Shown piece after piece: positions 1 through 7,551 of a DNA stretch of 64,000 nucleotides; within the stretch, counting starts at the first letter, position 1, and every line of letters starts with the position of its first letter. This DNA comes from Streptomyces fumanus (lineage in GTDB: Bacteria > Actinomycetota > Actinomycetes > Streptomycetales > Streptomycetaceae), in assembly GCF_014655295.1 (NCBI RefSeq), contig NZ_BNBI01000008.1, positions 186,001 through 250,000 on the forward strand. The letters run 5' to 3'. Position numbers and translations under genes: made by a program. Below the pieces are notes generated by a model. It did not search any database, was not told the DNA's origin, and worked only from the letters and a program-made list of their open reading frames with translations.

Positions 1-810
1 TTCCTCCGCCGTGCGCGGAGCCGCCGCCGTCGCCCCCAGCAGGCCGTGCGCGCGCAGCAGACGGGCCGCCGCGACGCCCCACGGCAGCCGCAGCCCCGCC
101 CGGGCCAGCAGCTCCGGGCGGGCCAGCGTCCCGGCGGCGGGCCCGGTGCGCACCCCGTCGGGGGTGAGCAGCGCCGCGTCGTCGGCCCAGCGCAGGGCGA
201 GGTCCACGTCGTGGGTCGCCATCACCACCGTCGTCCCGTCCGCGCGGAGCCCGTCCAGGGTGGCGAGCAGCCGCTCCTGCCCGTCCGGGTCGAGCCCGGC
301 GGTCGGCTCGTCCAGGATCAGCACCCTGGGCCGCATCGCCACCGCCCCCGCGATCGCCGTCCGCTTGCGCTGCCCGTACGACAGCAGGTGGGTCGGCCGG
401 TCGGCCAGCTCCGCGATGTCCAGCGCGGCCAGCGCCCGCGCCACCCGCGCCCGCACCTCGGCGTCGGACAGCCCCAGGTTGAGCGGCCCGAACGACACGT
501 CCTGCCCGACCGACGCGGCGAAGAGCTGGTCGTCCGGGTCCTGCACCACCAGTTGCACGGTGGTCCGCAACCGGGTCAGCCCCGCCCGGTCGTACGTCAC
601 CGCCGTCCCGTCCACCGTCAACCGCCCGGCGTCCGGCCGCAGTCCGCCGCTGAGCAGCCTCATCAGCGTCGTCTTGCCACTGCCGTTGCGGCCCAGCAGG
701 GCGAGCGCCCGCCCCTCGCGGACGTCGAAGTCGAGTCCGTCGAGCACCCGGGGCCCGTCCTCGTATCCGAACGACGCGCCCCGCAGGGACAACACGGCCG
801 GCTCGCTCAT
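1..810 (-). CDS. cbiO: Energy-coupling factor ABC transporter ATP-binding protein CbiO (C-terminus cut by window edge)
   Basis: This is the ATPase of the cobalt ECF transporter and powers CbiMNQ-mediated Co2+ import at the membrane. Reading from ATG at 810, the protein shows a Walker A GRNGSGKTT, an ABC signature LSYGQRKR, a Walker B VLILDEPTAGLDPDG and a switch histidine in MATHDVD. At least 270 residues are present and the frame is still open at base 1, so the end lies outside the window. The ATG overlaps the cbiQ stop by 4 bases (807-810), which indicates translational coupling in a cbiM-cbiN-cbiQ-cbiO operon. The subfamily call rests on the neighbours, because the ATPase alone could serve nickel. 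Confidence 0.93.
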   Translation of the reverse strand, partial: MSEPAVLSLRGASFGYEDGPRVLDGLDFDVREGRALALLGRNGSGKTTLMRLLSGGLRPDAGRLTVDGTAVTYDRAGLTRLRTTVQLVVQDPDDQLFAASVGQDVSFGPLNLGLSDAEVRARVARALAALDIAELADRPTHLLSYGQRKRTAIAGAVAMRPRVLILDEPTAGLDPDGQERLLATLDGLRADGTTVVMATHDVDLALRWADDAALLTPDGVRTGPAAGTLARPELLARAGLRLPWGVAAARLLRAHGLLGATAAAPRTAEE

Positions 811-1556
811 GTCAGCGGCCCTTCCAGTACGTGGGTGAGGGCGGCCAGCGCGCACAGCAGCGCGAGGCTCGCCGCGGTGAAGCGGACCGAGACCCGGGCC
901 TCGGGCACCAGGACCCGCAGGGTGCCGTCGTAACCGCGCCCCGCCAGCCCGGCCTGGAGCCGCGCCGCCCGGTCGAAGGCCCGTACGAACGCGGTGGCGC
1001 CCAGCCCGCCCAGCGAACGCCACGCCGCCGCCCGCGTGGTCAGCCCCAGCCGCGCCGCCTGCGAGGCCCGGACCCGGCGCACGGAGTCCAGCAGCAGAAA
1101 GCTCATCCGGTACGTCACCAGGGCCACGTCCACCACCGGCGCGGGCACCCCGGCCCGCACCAGGCGCGGCAGCAGGTCGGACAGCGGAGTGGTGAACGCG
1201 AACAGCAGCACGCCCAGGGAGGCCGCCGAGGAGCGCAGCAGCAGCTCACCGGCGCGCACCGCCCCGCCGTCGGCGAGGCCCACGCCCCCGCCCGGCCCGC
1301 CGACCCGCACCAGCAGCGGCAGCGCCCCGGTCACGCAGAACCCCAGCGGCACCCGGGCGGCCCGCCACAGCTTGCGTCCCGGCACGCCCGCCGGGCCGAG
1401 CAGCACGGTCAGGGCGGCGAGAAGGACCAGTGCGGCGCCCGGCCAGGCGGGCAGCGAGATCGCGAGCAGCGTCAGGCCCAGTCCGAGGACGGCCTTGTCC
1501 ACGGGGTGCCGGTGGCGCCAGCGACTGCCGTGCGCCGCCGCGTCGATGGGCAGCAC
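807..1556 (-). CDS. cbiQ: Cobalt ECF transporter T component CbiQ
   Basis: This is the transmembrane coupling subunit, linking the substrate-binding CbiM/CbiN pair to the CbiO ATPase. The 249-residue protein begins with an HRHPVDKAVLGLGLTLLA segment typical of CbiQ. It has several hydrophobic helices over residues 20-150, and the C-terminal half carries the ATPase-coupling pattern (ASQAARLG, then RAARLQAGLAGRGYDG). The GTG start at 1556 follows the cbiN stop (1557-1559) directly. Its stop overlaps the cbiO start. Size and motifs are normal for the family. Confidence 0.94.
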   Translation of the reverse strand: MLPIDAAAHGSRWRHRHPVDKAVLGLGLTLLAISLPAWPGAALVLLAALTVLLGPAGVPGRKLWRAARVPLGFCVTGALPLLVRVGGPGGGVGLADGGAVRAGELLLRSSAASLGVLLFAFTTPLSDLLPRLVRAGVPAPVVDVALVTYRMSFLLLDSVRRVRASQAARLGLTTRAAAWRSLGGLGATAFVRAFDRAARLQAGLAGRGYDGTLRVLVPEARVSVRFTAASLALLCALAALTHVLEGPLT

Positions 1557-1916
1557 TCAGCCGCTCCCGGGCGCGGGCGAGCTGCCCCGACCCTCGTCCT
1601 CGCCCCTGGCCAGGGCCCGTTCCTCGCCCTGGCGGCGGCCCCGGCGCAGGCCGAAGTAGTACGCCAGGACGCCCGCGCCGAGCGCCGCCTGCGCGGCGAA
1701 CAGCGCCGACTCGATCTCCCCGGACGGCGGTTCGTACAGCGGCGAGAACCACGGCCGGTAGTCCGGGTCGAGTTCGGTGACCGCCGTCTCCGCCTCCGCG
1801 TCGGCCCCGGCGAACGGCTCCTTCTTGTGATCGCCCAGACCGAGCGCGAGCGGCAGCACGGCGAGGGCGGCCACCGCGAGCAGCAGCAGGAGGTTGATCC
1901 TGGTGTTCCGCTTCAC
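1557..1916 (-). CDS. cbiN: Energy-coupling factor transporter auxiliary subunit CbiN
   Basis: CbiN is the small second membrane subunit that helps CbiM load Co2+. The 119-residue product has one hydrophobic helix at residues 8-27, an extracytoplasmic segment with the conserved DPDYRPWFSPLYEPPSGEIES stretch, and a second helix near residues 65-90. The tail is charged and glycine-rich. The GTG at 1916 overlaps the cbiM stop (1913-1915) by 4 bases, which fixes the start. A longer open frame upstream is only cbiM read out of frame. The charged C-terminal tail after the second helix is longer than CbiN needs. Confidence 0.92.
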   Translation of the reverse strand: MKRNTRINLLLLLAVAALAVLPLALGLGDHKKEPFAGADAEAETAVTELDPDYRPWFSPLYEPPSGEIESALFAAQAALGAGVLAYYFGLRRGRRQGEERALARGEDEGRGSSPAPGSG

Positions 1917-2605
1917 CGGGCCACCGCCTCCCGCTTCCCCGGCCGGTCCGGGAGCACGCCGAGCCGGGCCAGTTCGCCCCGGCTGGACTGCGCCAGCAGC
2001 CGCATCACCAGCACCGTCAGCAGGCCCTCGCTGACGGCCAGCGGGATCTGGGTGACGGCGAAGATGGAGCCGAACGTGCCCAGCGCGCCCCAGAACCCGC
2101 TGTGCGGGTCGGGGAAGGCCAGCGCGAGCTGGACGCTGGTGACGCAGTACGTGCACAGGTCGGCGACGAACGCCGCGCTGAACACGGTCACCATCAGCGG
2201 CACGTCCCAGCGGCGCAGCAGCTTGTGGACGGCGTAGCCCGCCCACGGTCCGGCGATCGCCATGGAGAAGACGTTGGCGCCGAGCGTGGTCAGCCCGCCG
2301 TGTGCCAGCAGCAGCGCCTGGAACAGCAGGGTGATGGTGCCGAGCACCGCCATGACCGGCGGCCGGAACAGGATCGCGCCCAGCCCGGTGCCGGTGGGGT
2401 GGGAGCAGCTCCCGGTCACCGAGGGCAGTTTCAGGGCCGACAGGACGAAGGTGAAGGCCCCGGAGGCGCCGAGCAGCAGGGTGCTCTCGGGGTGCTCCCT
2501 GACCTCACGGGTGAGTGACCGGACTCCGTGGACGACGAACGGCGCGGACGCGACGCCCCAGGCGATCGCGTGCGCCGGGGGCAGGAACCCCTCGGCTATG
2601 TGCAT
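1913..2605 (-). CDS. cbiM: Cobalt ECF transporter substrate-specificity component CbiM
   Basis: CbiM is the membrane S component that binds Co2+, which is used for cobalamin synthesis. The protein starts MHIAEGFLPPAHAIAW. The N-terminal Met-His pair and the early His are the known metal ligands of CbiM/NikM once the start is correct, so ATG at 2605 is chosen over longer in-frame starts that run through the riboswitch. About six membrane helices follow, with a GSCSHPTGTGLGAI motif around residue 65. The length of 230 residues is typical. It is the first gene of the operon, directly downstream of a cobalamin riboswitch. Confidence 0.95.
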   Translation of the reverse strand: MHIAEGFLPPAHAIAWGVASAPFVVHGVRSLTREVREHPESTLLLGASGAFTFVLSALKLPSVTGSCSHPTGTGLGAILFRPPVMAVLGTITLLFQALLLAHGGLTTLGANVFSMAIAGPWAGYAVHKLLRRWDVPLMVTVFSAAFVADLCTYCVTSVQLALAFPDPHSGFWGALGTFGSIFAVTQIPLAVSEGLLTVLVMRLLAQSSRGELARLGVLPDRPGKREAVAR

Positions 2606-2639
2606 GACTGGGCAGACCCTCTCCAGCACCTCGTGGATG

Positions 2640-2825
2640 GACGACGCGCCTTGGCCGGTCTCCTGGCTGACGGGTACCACCGCCCGTGCTCCGCCTTCCC
2701 GGGCCGCGAGGACCCAGTGGCTGCCCCGTGCGGGGCGGGAGCCGGACTTCCCGATCACAGTGGCGAGGGCCGCACCGGTTCCGCACCGGATTTCCCGTTC
2801 ACCAAGGCGTGGCGACAGTAGTGCG
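2640..2825 (-). promoter_or_regulatory. Cobalamin (adenosylcobalamin) riboswitch controlling cbiMNQO
   Basis: On the minus strand the leader contains, in order: a GGGAA element after GTTGGTGAAC-like sequence (about 2805-2792), the GGTGCGG/CCGGTGCGG stretch, the core GCCACTGTG (near 2764-2756), a second GCCACTGG element, GGGAAGGCGG, and the B12 box GTCAGCCAGGAGACCGGCC at 2671-2653. These are the conserved blocks of the cobalamin riboswitch. It ends about 50 bases before the cbiM ATG, so cobalamin should shut off cobalt uptake. Outer boundaries are approximate. Confidence 0.93.
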
Positions 2826-2980
2826 CCCCCGGGGGTGGTGACAAGCGGACCCCGGGGTACGCGAGCGGCGGCCGCCGGACCGGTGCCGGGCACCCGGTTC
2901 ACCCGTTCGGCCCACCCCGCATGGCCGCCCGGAGCGGTCCGCGCGCACGCTCGGTGCAACCGTGTGAAAGGACGTCAGCC

Positions 2981-3433
2981 ATGGCTCAGCACGCCGCTCC
3001 CACCCCGGGCGCCCCGGGTCCCGGGTCCCCGCACGCCGCCGACCGGCACCGGAGCTGGGTGACCGGAGGCGTCGTCTTCGCGGGCGTCCTGCTGCTGTGC
3101 AACGGCGCCCTCGCCGTCCTCCAGGGCATCGCCGCGGTCGCCGAGGACGACGTGTACGGCCGGATCGGCTCCTACGTCTACGAGATGAATCTCACCGGCT
3201 GGGGCGTCGTCCACATCGTCCTCGGCGCCCTGGTCCTGATCACCGGGTACGGGCTGCTCAAGGACCTGGCCTGGGCGCGTCTCGCGGGCATCGTGCTGGC
3301 CTCGCTGAGCCTCGTCGCGCAGTTCCTCTTCCTGCCGTACGCGCCGGTCTGGTCCGTGGTCGTGATGGCGCTGGACGTGTTCGTCATCTGGGCGCTCGCC
3401 AGCCGTCAGGAGGAGGCCGGCACCGGACTGTGA
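2981..3433 (+). CDS. Small four-helix membrane protein (DUF7144-type)
   Basis: This is a 150-residue integral membrane protein of unknown function. The first 30 residues are a polar Pro/Ala/His-rich cytoplasmic tail. Four hydrophobic helices then follow at about 32-52, 72-92, 97-115 and 120-140. The pattern WGVVHIVLGALVLITGYGLLKDLAWAR in the middle is characteristic of the streptomycete family I know as DUF7144. The ATG at 2981 has a good ribosome site (AAAGGACG). It is divergent from the cobalt operon and stands alone, so context does not suggest a role. Confidence 0.8.
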   Translation: MAQHAAPTPGAPGPGSPHAADRHRSWVTGGVVFAGVLLLCNGALAVLQGIAAVAEDDVYGRIGSYVYEMNLTGWGVVHIVLGALVLITGYGLLKDLAWARLAGIVLASLSLVAQFLFLPYAPVWSVVVMALDVFVIWALASRQEEAGTGL

Positions 3434-3465
3434 CCGGACACGGGCGGTCGCGCACCGTGTCGCTG

Positions 3466-3496
3466 TTGGGCCGAACAGGTGACGTGGCGTAAGAAT
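3466..3496 (+). promoter_or_regulatory. Probable promoter of the sepF-like gene with an inverted repeat over the -35
   Basis: A TTGGGC (3466-3471) and TAAGAAT (3490-3496) pair is separated by 18 bases. The inverted repeat CTGTT/AACAG (3463-3467 and 3474-3478) straddles the -35. The position, 45 bases before the chosen GTG, fits the division-protein gene. This is read from sequence only. Confidence 0.5.
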
Positions 3497-3540
3497 TGGC
3501 TGGTGCAGGCATTGAAGGCGAGTCGGAGCGGGGGGAGCCG

Positions 3541-3936
3541 GTGAACAGCCACGACGTCACCGATGAACAGTGGGAGGGGCTCGCCCAGGTCGTTCCGTTG
3601 CGCGGACGCGACGCCTGGCCGTCCTCGGTCGGGCACCGGTCGCTGCCCGACGCGGAGACCGAGACGCGCCGCCGCTTCGTCGTGCTGCGGGTCAATGTGT
3701 TCGCGGACGCCCGCGAGGTCGCCGAGACGCTCATGTCCGGCATCCCGGTCCTGCTCGACCTGACCGGCGCGGAGACCGAGGTCGCCAAGCGCGTCCTCGA
3801 CTTCAGCACCGGCGTGGTCTTCGGCCTGGCCAGCGGCATGCACCGGGTCGACCGCAACGTGTTCCTGCTGACCCCGGCGGACACGGAGGTCACGGGGCTG
3901 ATGGAGGGGGCGGGAGGGCCGGGAGGGCCGGTGTGA
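3541..3936 (+). CDS. SepF-like cell-division protein (SflB type)
   Basis: SepF proteins bind the C-terminal tail of FtsZ and anchor Z-rings to the membrane. Streptomycetes carry extra SepF-like copies (SflA, SflB) that act in growth and septation. The 131-residue product has the SepF core: RRRFVVLRVNVFADAREVAETL, then GIPVLLDLTGAETEVAKRVLDF and GVVFGLASGMHRVDRNVFLLTPADTEV. It lacks the long N-terminal membrane-targeting and linker region of full SepF. I chose GTG 3541 because GGGGGGAG lies just upstream; a TTG at 3496 would overlap the promoter. The C-terminus is a short Gly-Pro repeat. Confidence 0.83.
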   Translation: MNSHDVTDEQWEGLAQVVPLRGRDAWPSSVGHRSLPDAETETRRRFVVLRVNVFADAREVAETLMSGIPVLLDLTGAETEVAKRVLDFSTGVVFGLASGMHRVDRNVFLLTPADTEVTGLMEGAGGPGGPV

Positions 3937-4099
3937 CGGCCAGGGCGGGCCATGGTGCGGCGGGCCGTGCCGCGGCGCGGCGTGGTGACGCCGTACGCCG
4001 GGCCGCGGTCGTCCCCGGCGCGGCAACCCCGTACGCCGGTTGTCACCCGATCGTGGGGTGCGGTGGAGGGTGGAACGGTTCGGCGGGGGAGCGGCGCCC

Positions 4100-4105
4100 T
4101 AGCGT
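4100..4105 (+). promoter_or_regulatory. -10 hexamer of a probable leaderless promoter
   Basis: TAGCGT lies 8 bases before the ATG at 4114, and no Shine-Dalgarno sequence intervenes. This geometry is that of leaderless actinobacterial transcripts, where transcription starts at or next to the start codon. Confidence 0.5.
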
Positions 4106-4113
4106 CCGGGCAC

Positions 4114-5289
4114 ATGACCGTGCCCCCCGACCCGGCCGTCCCCGTCCCGCCCGCCGGTGACGGCGCGGGGCACCCGGACCGCCGCCCGCACGTCACCGAA
4201 CTGCGGCTCTCCGCCTTCGCCGGGCACCGGGGCACCGCGCTCCCGCTCGGCCCCCTCACCCTGCTGACCGGCCCCAGCGGCAGCGGCAAGACCAGCGCGC
4301 TGCGCGCCTTCGAGGCCCTCGCCCGGCTCGGCGGCGGCGCCCGGCTCGCCGCGGTCTTCCCCGACCCGGCCGCCCAGGTGCCCGAACGGGCCCGCCCGGA
4401 CGCCCAGCACCGGCGCGGCTTCCGCATCGGCTGTACGGCCGACGGTCCGGTCGGCCCGGTCCGCCTGGACGTCGCCGTACAGGCCGAGCCCGCGCTGCGC
4501 GTGGTCGGGGAGCGGCTGTCCGCGGGCGGCCTCGTCCTGCTGCAGACCGCCCTGCGCGACCCCCGGCGCCGTACCGTCCAGGCCGCCTGGCACACCGGCG
4601 GACCGGCGCCCGTGATCCGCGCCCCGCTGCCGGACGACCGGCTCGGCACCGCGCTGCTGCCGCTGCGGGTGGCCGGCGCCACCGACGGGCAGCGCCGGGT
4701 GCTCGCCGCCGCCGAGCAGATGGTGGTCGCCCTGCGCTCGGTCTTCGCCTGCGACCCCCTGCCCGCCCGGATGCGGGACCCCGCCCCGCTCGGCTCCGGG
4801 CGGCTCCTCAAGAACTGCGCCAACCTCGCCGACGTGCTGCGGCGCACCCGCGCGGACTGCGCGCGGCGGCACGCGCAGTGGGTCGCGGCGGTCCGGGCGG
4901 GCTGCGCCGGCGAGGTCGCGGACGTCGTCACCGAGCCCGGCGCCGGGGCGGTGCTCGCCGCCGCCCTCGACCGGGGCGACGGCGTACGGACCGGTCTGGC
5001 CCGCCTGGGCTACGGCGAACTGCGCTACCTGGCCTTCGCGCTGGTGCTGGTCACCGGCCCCGGTGTGCTGGTGGCCGGCCCGGCGGACGAGGCCCCCGCG
5101 GCGCCGCGGACGCTCACCGTGCTGGCCGACGGGTTCGACCGGGGTCTGGACCCGGGGCAGCGGGCCGAACTGCTCGGCCTGGCCGCCCGGATGTGCGCCC
5201 TGGGGCACGTCCGTCTCGTCGGGGCGGTCGCCGACGCCTCCTGGGCGGCCGGGACCCGGGGCGTCACGGTGGTACACCTGGTGCCGTGA
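4114..5289 (+). CDS. AAA/ABC-like ATP-binding protein coupled to a MazG-type hydrolase
   Basis: This 391-residue P-loop ATPase has no assigned role. The sequence has an N-terminal RecF/SMC-like start (VTELRLSAFAGHRGTALPLG), Walker A GPSGSGKTSAL near residue 56, a central region with GRLLKNCANLADVL, and a C-terminal GYGELRYLAFALVLV stretch in the position of an ABC signature. The expected Walker B is weak (GVLVAGPADEA), so ATP hydrolysis is uncertain. The stop overlaps the GTG of the MazG-like gene by 4 bases. The start is preceded by a -10-like TAGCGT and no ribosome site. Confidence 0.75.
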   Translation: MTVPPDPAVPVPPAGDGAGHPDRRPHVTELRLSAFAGHRGTALPLGPLTLLTGPSGSGKTSALRAFEALARLGGGARLAAVFPDPAAQVPERARPDAQHRRGFRIGCTADGPVGPVRLDVAVQAEPALRVVGERLSAGGLVLLQTALRDPRRRTVQAAWHTGGPAPVIRAPLPDDRLGTALLPLRVAGATDGQRRVLAAAEQMVVALRSVFACDPLPARMRDPAPLGSGRLLKNCANLADVLRRTRADCARRHAQWVAAVRAGCAGEVADVVTEPGAGAVLAAALDRGDGVRTGLARLGYGELRYLAFALVLVTGPGVLVAGPADEAPAAPRTLTVLADGFDRGLDPGQRAELLGLAARMCALGHVRLVGAVADASWAAGTRGVTVVHLVP

Positions 5290-5639
5290 CCGATCACGAC
5301 CTCGCGGCCCTCCAGCACCGGCTGGCCGAGTTCGCCGCCGCCCGCGCCTGGCAGCCGTACCACACCCCGAAGAACCTCGTCACCGCGCTGAGCGTCGAGG
5401 CGTCCGAACTCGTCGAGATCTTCCAGTGGCTGACGCCCGAGGAGTCGGCCCGGGTGATGGACGACCCGGACACCGCGTACCGGGTCAGGGACGAGGTCGC
5501 CGACGTGCTCGCGTATCTGCTCCAGTTCTGCGCGGTGCTCGGCGTCGATCCGCTGGCGGCGCTGGCGGCGAAGATCGACCGCAACGAACGGCGGTTCCCG
5601 CGCCCGGCCGGCCCCGGCTCGGAACCACCTGCTCCGTAA
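5286..5639 (+). CDS. MazG-like nucleotide pyrophosphohydrolase
   Basis: MazG-fold enzymes cleave (d)NTPs or related nucleotides to monophosphate and pyrophosphate, often as house-cleaning enzymes. The 117-residue protein has the metal-binding pattern: an EASELVEIFQW helix (residues about 38-48) and RDEVADVLAYLLQF (about 67-80), which supplies the acidic EVxDV motif. The GTG at 5286 overlaps the upstream ATPase stop, so the two are co-translated. It is a single-domain form, about half the length of E. coli MazG and typical of MazG-like proteins. The natural substrate is unknown. Confidence 0.87.
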   Translation: MTDHDLAALQHRLAEFAAARAWQPYHTPKNLVTALSVEASELVEIFQWLTPEESARVMDDPDTAYRVRDEVADVLAYLLQFCAVLGVDPLAALAAKIDRNERRFPRPAGPGSEPPAP

Positions 5640-5664
5640 TTACTCTCCGCAGTCGAAAACCCGC

Positions 5665-5707
5665 CAACAATCGAATTGTTGTCCACAGATTTCGGTCTTC
5701 CTCTAGC
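5665..5707 (+). promoter_or_regulatory. Promoter with operator-like inverted repeat upstream of the DUF6099 gene
   Basis: TTGTCC (5679-5684) and TCTAGC (5702-5707) have a 17-base spacer. The inverted repeat CAACAA-tcgaa-TTGTTG (5665-5681) overlaps the start of the -35, which suggests a repressor site. The predicted transcript has a leader of about 80 bases. The regulator is unknown. Confidence 0.55.
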
Positions 5708-5796
5708 TTTTCACCCTCAACGCCTTCACTCTGGGTAGTGAACAGCGGAGTTCGGGCGGACGCGTGACGAGCGCGTCGGACAGACGGGGACAACCC

Positions 5797-6279
5797 ATGG
5801 ACGCGGTGCGGCTCATCGTGACGAGCAGGCGTGCCCTGACCGCCGGCGGCGACGTCCGGCAGATCCTGACGGAGGTGTGGCAGGCACAGGCCCTGGCTCA
5901 GGCCATAGGCAGCCGTCTCGCCGTCACCGGCCCGCCGGAGCTGCGCGGCGAGGCGCTCGGCCTCACCGAGCTGGCGGGCCGCGGCTGCGGGGTGCTGAGC
6001 CGGCCGGACCTGGCCCCCGGTGAGCTGCGCGCCGCCCAGCTCACCGAACTGGGCGACGCCCGCCAGGCGCTGATGCGGCTGGCCGCCCTGCTCGCCGAGA
6101 CCGGCATGGCCCTCGTCGCCCTCGCCAGCGCCGCGGCCGACGAGGGCACGTACTGGCAGTGCATGGAGGCCATCGACGCCGCCGACGAGTCCCGCGACCG
6201 CGTCCTGGAGATGCTCCGCAGACTCGCCGACCGCGACAAGGCGATGACCGGTCCGGTACCGGAATGCGAGGCGGGCTAG
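5797..6279 (+). CDS. DUF6099 family protein
   Basis: This is a 160-residue, soluble, mostly helical protein. Streptomycetes carry similar short proteins that I recall as DUF6099, with no known function. It begins MDAVRLIVTSRRALTAGG and is rich in Ala/Leu/Glu helices, without cysteine clusters, signal peptide or membrane segments. The ATG at 5797 is preceded by GGGGACAA and matches the usual family start. A GTG at 5764 would add 11 residues and cannot be excluded. Its own promoter carries an inverted repeat over the -35. Confidence 0.7.
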   Translation: MDAVRLIVTSRRALTAGGDVRQILTEVWQAQALAQAIGSRLAVTGPPELRGEALGLTELAGRGCGVLSRPDLAPGELRAAQLTELGDARQALMRLAALLAETGMALVALASAAADEGTYWQCMEAIDAADESRDRVLEMLRRLADRDKAMTGPVPECEAG

Positions 6280-6290
6280 CCGCGCCGCGC

Positions 6291-6393
6291 CCTCCCCTCG
6301 CGGCGCCCGGTGGACGCCCCGCCGTGCCCCGCCCTCGCGGCGCCCGGCGGCGCCCCGCCGCGCCCCGCCCTCGCGGCGCGCGGCGGACGCGTG
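6291..6393 (+). repeat. Three imperfect 36-37 bp tandem repeats
   Basis: The block CTCGCGGCGCCCGG recurs at 6297, 6334 and 6370 (last copy CGCG), each followed by a GCCCCGCCG-type segment. It fills the gap between the DUF6099 gene and the oxidoreductase gene. There is no coding potential I would trust. Confidence 0.8.
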
Positions 6394-6450
6394 GGCGCCG
6401 GCCCCGGGCCGGTGAGCCGCGGGGTCCGTCCGAGCGTGCAGGATGGAGGC

Positions 6451-7377
6451 ATGGATCTTCGCATCTTCACCGAGCCCCAGCAGGGCGCCACCTACGACAC
6501 CCTGCTCACCGTCGCCAAGGCCACCGAGGACCTGGGCTTCGACGCCTTCTTCCGCAGTGACCACTACCTCCGCATGGGCAACGTGGACGGCCTGCCCGGC
6601 CCCACCGACGCCTGGATCACCCTGGCCGGCCTCGCCCGCGAGACCAAGCGCATCCGCCTGGGCACCCTGATGACCGCCGGCACCTTCCGGCTCCCCGGCG
6701 TGCTCGCCATCCAGGTCGCGCAGGTCGACCAGATGTCCGGCGGCCGCGTCGAACTGGGCCTCGGCGCCGGCTGGTTCGAGGAGGAGCACAAGGCGTACGG
6801 CATCCCGTTCCCGAAGGAGAAGTTCGCGCGGCTGGAGGAGCAGCTCGCGATCGTCACCGGCCTGTGGGCGACGGAACGGGGCAAGACCTTCGACTTCCAC
6901 GGCACGTTCTACGACCTCACCGACTCGCCCGCGCTGCCCAAGCCCGCGCAGGCCAAGGTCCCCGTCCTGATCGGCGGCCACGGCGCCACCCGCACCCCCC
7001 GGCTGGCCGCCCAGTACGCGGACGAGTTCAACATCCCCTTCGCCTCCATCGAGGACACCGAGCGGCAGTTCGGCCGGGTCCGGGCCGCCGCCGAGGAGGC
7101 CGGCCGCGGCGCCGACGCCCTGGTCTACTCCAACGCCCTGGTCGTCTGCGTCGGCCGGGACGACGCCGAGGTCGCCCGCCGCGCCGCCGTCATCGGCCGC
7201 GAGGTCGACGAGCTGAAGGCCAACGGCCTGGCGGGCTCCCCGGCCGAGGTGGTCGACAAGATCGGCCGCTACGCCGAGGCCGGCTCCCAGCGGATCTACC
7301 TCCAGGTCCTCGACCTGCACGACCTGGACCACCTGGAACTGATCTCCTCCCAGGTCCAGGCCCAGCTCCCGCGATAA
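6451..7377 (+). CDS. LLM class F420-dependent oxidoreductase
   Basis: This is a luciferase-like monooxygenase fold enzyme, expected to use reduced F420 (or FMNH2) on an unknown small substrate. The 308-residue protein starts MDLRIFTEPQQGATYDTL. It has the family segments GFDAFFRSDHYLRMG (residues 29-43), RIRLGTLMTAGTFRLPGVLA, DQMSGGRVELGLGAGWFEEEH (around 100) and VPVLIGGHGATRTPRLAAQYADEFN. A longer open frame upstream runs through a GC-rich tandem repeat and is unlikely to be translated. GGATGGAGG lies just before the ATG. A hairpin follows the gene, which reads as a single-gene unit. Confidence 0.9.
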   Translation: MDLRIFTEPQQGATYDTLLTVAKATEDLGFDAFFRSDHYLRMGNVDGLPGPTDAWITLAGLARETKRIRLGTLMTAGTFRLPGVLAIQVAQVDQMSGGRVELGLGAGWFEEEHKAYGIPFPKEKFARLEEQLAIVTGLWATERGKTFDFHGTFYDLTDSPALPKPAQAKVPVLIGGHGATRTPRLAAQYADEFNIPFASIEDTERQFGRVRAAAEEAGRGADALVYSNALVVCVGRDDAEVARRAAVIGREVDELKANGLAGSPAEVVDKIGRYAEAGSQRIYLQVLDLHDLDHLELISSQVQAQLPR

Positions 7378-7469
7378 CGCGAGGAGAGGAAAAGGCGCCG
7401 AAAGAAGACGCCGATAAACGAAGGCGCCGGTCCGCACCCTTGTGCGAGGGTATGACCGTCGTCCTGCCG

Positions 7470-7499
7470 AGCCCCCAGGATCATGCCCTCCTGGGGGCT
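7470..7499 (+). terminator. Hairpin between the oxidoreductase gene and hen1
   Basis: The arms AGCCCCCAGGA (7470-7480) and TCCTGGGGGCT (7489-7499) form a perfect 11-bp stem with an 8-base loop, followed by TTCG. It lies 93 bases after the upstream stop and 52 bases before hen1. It could end the upstream message or act as a leader element of hen1. Confidence 0.6.
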
Positions 7500-7551
7500 T
7501 TCGCGTACGACGGCACCCCATGTCCGTGTCCGAGCCGGAGAGGCCCTCCGC

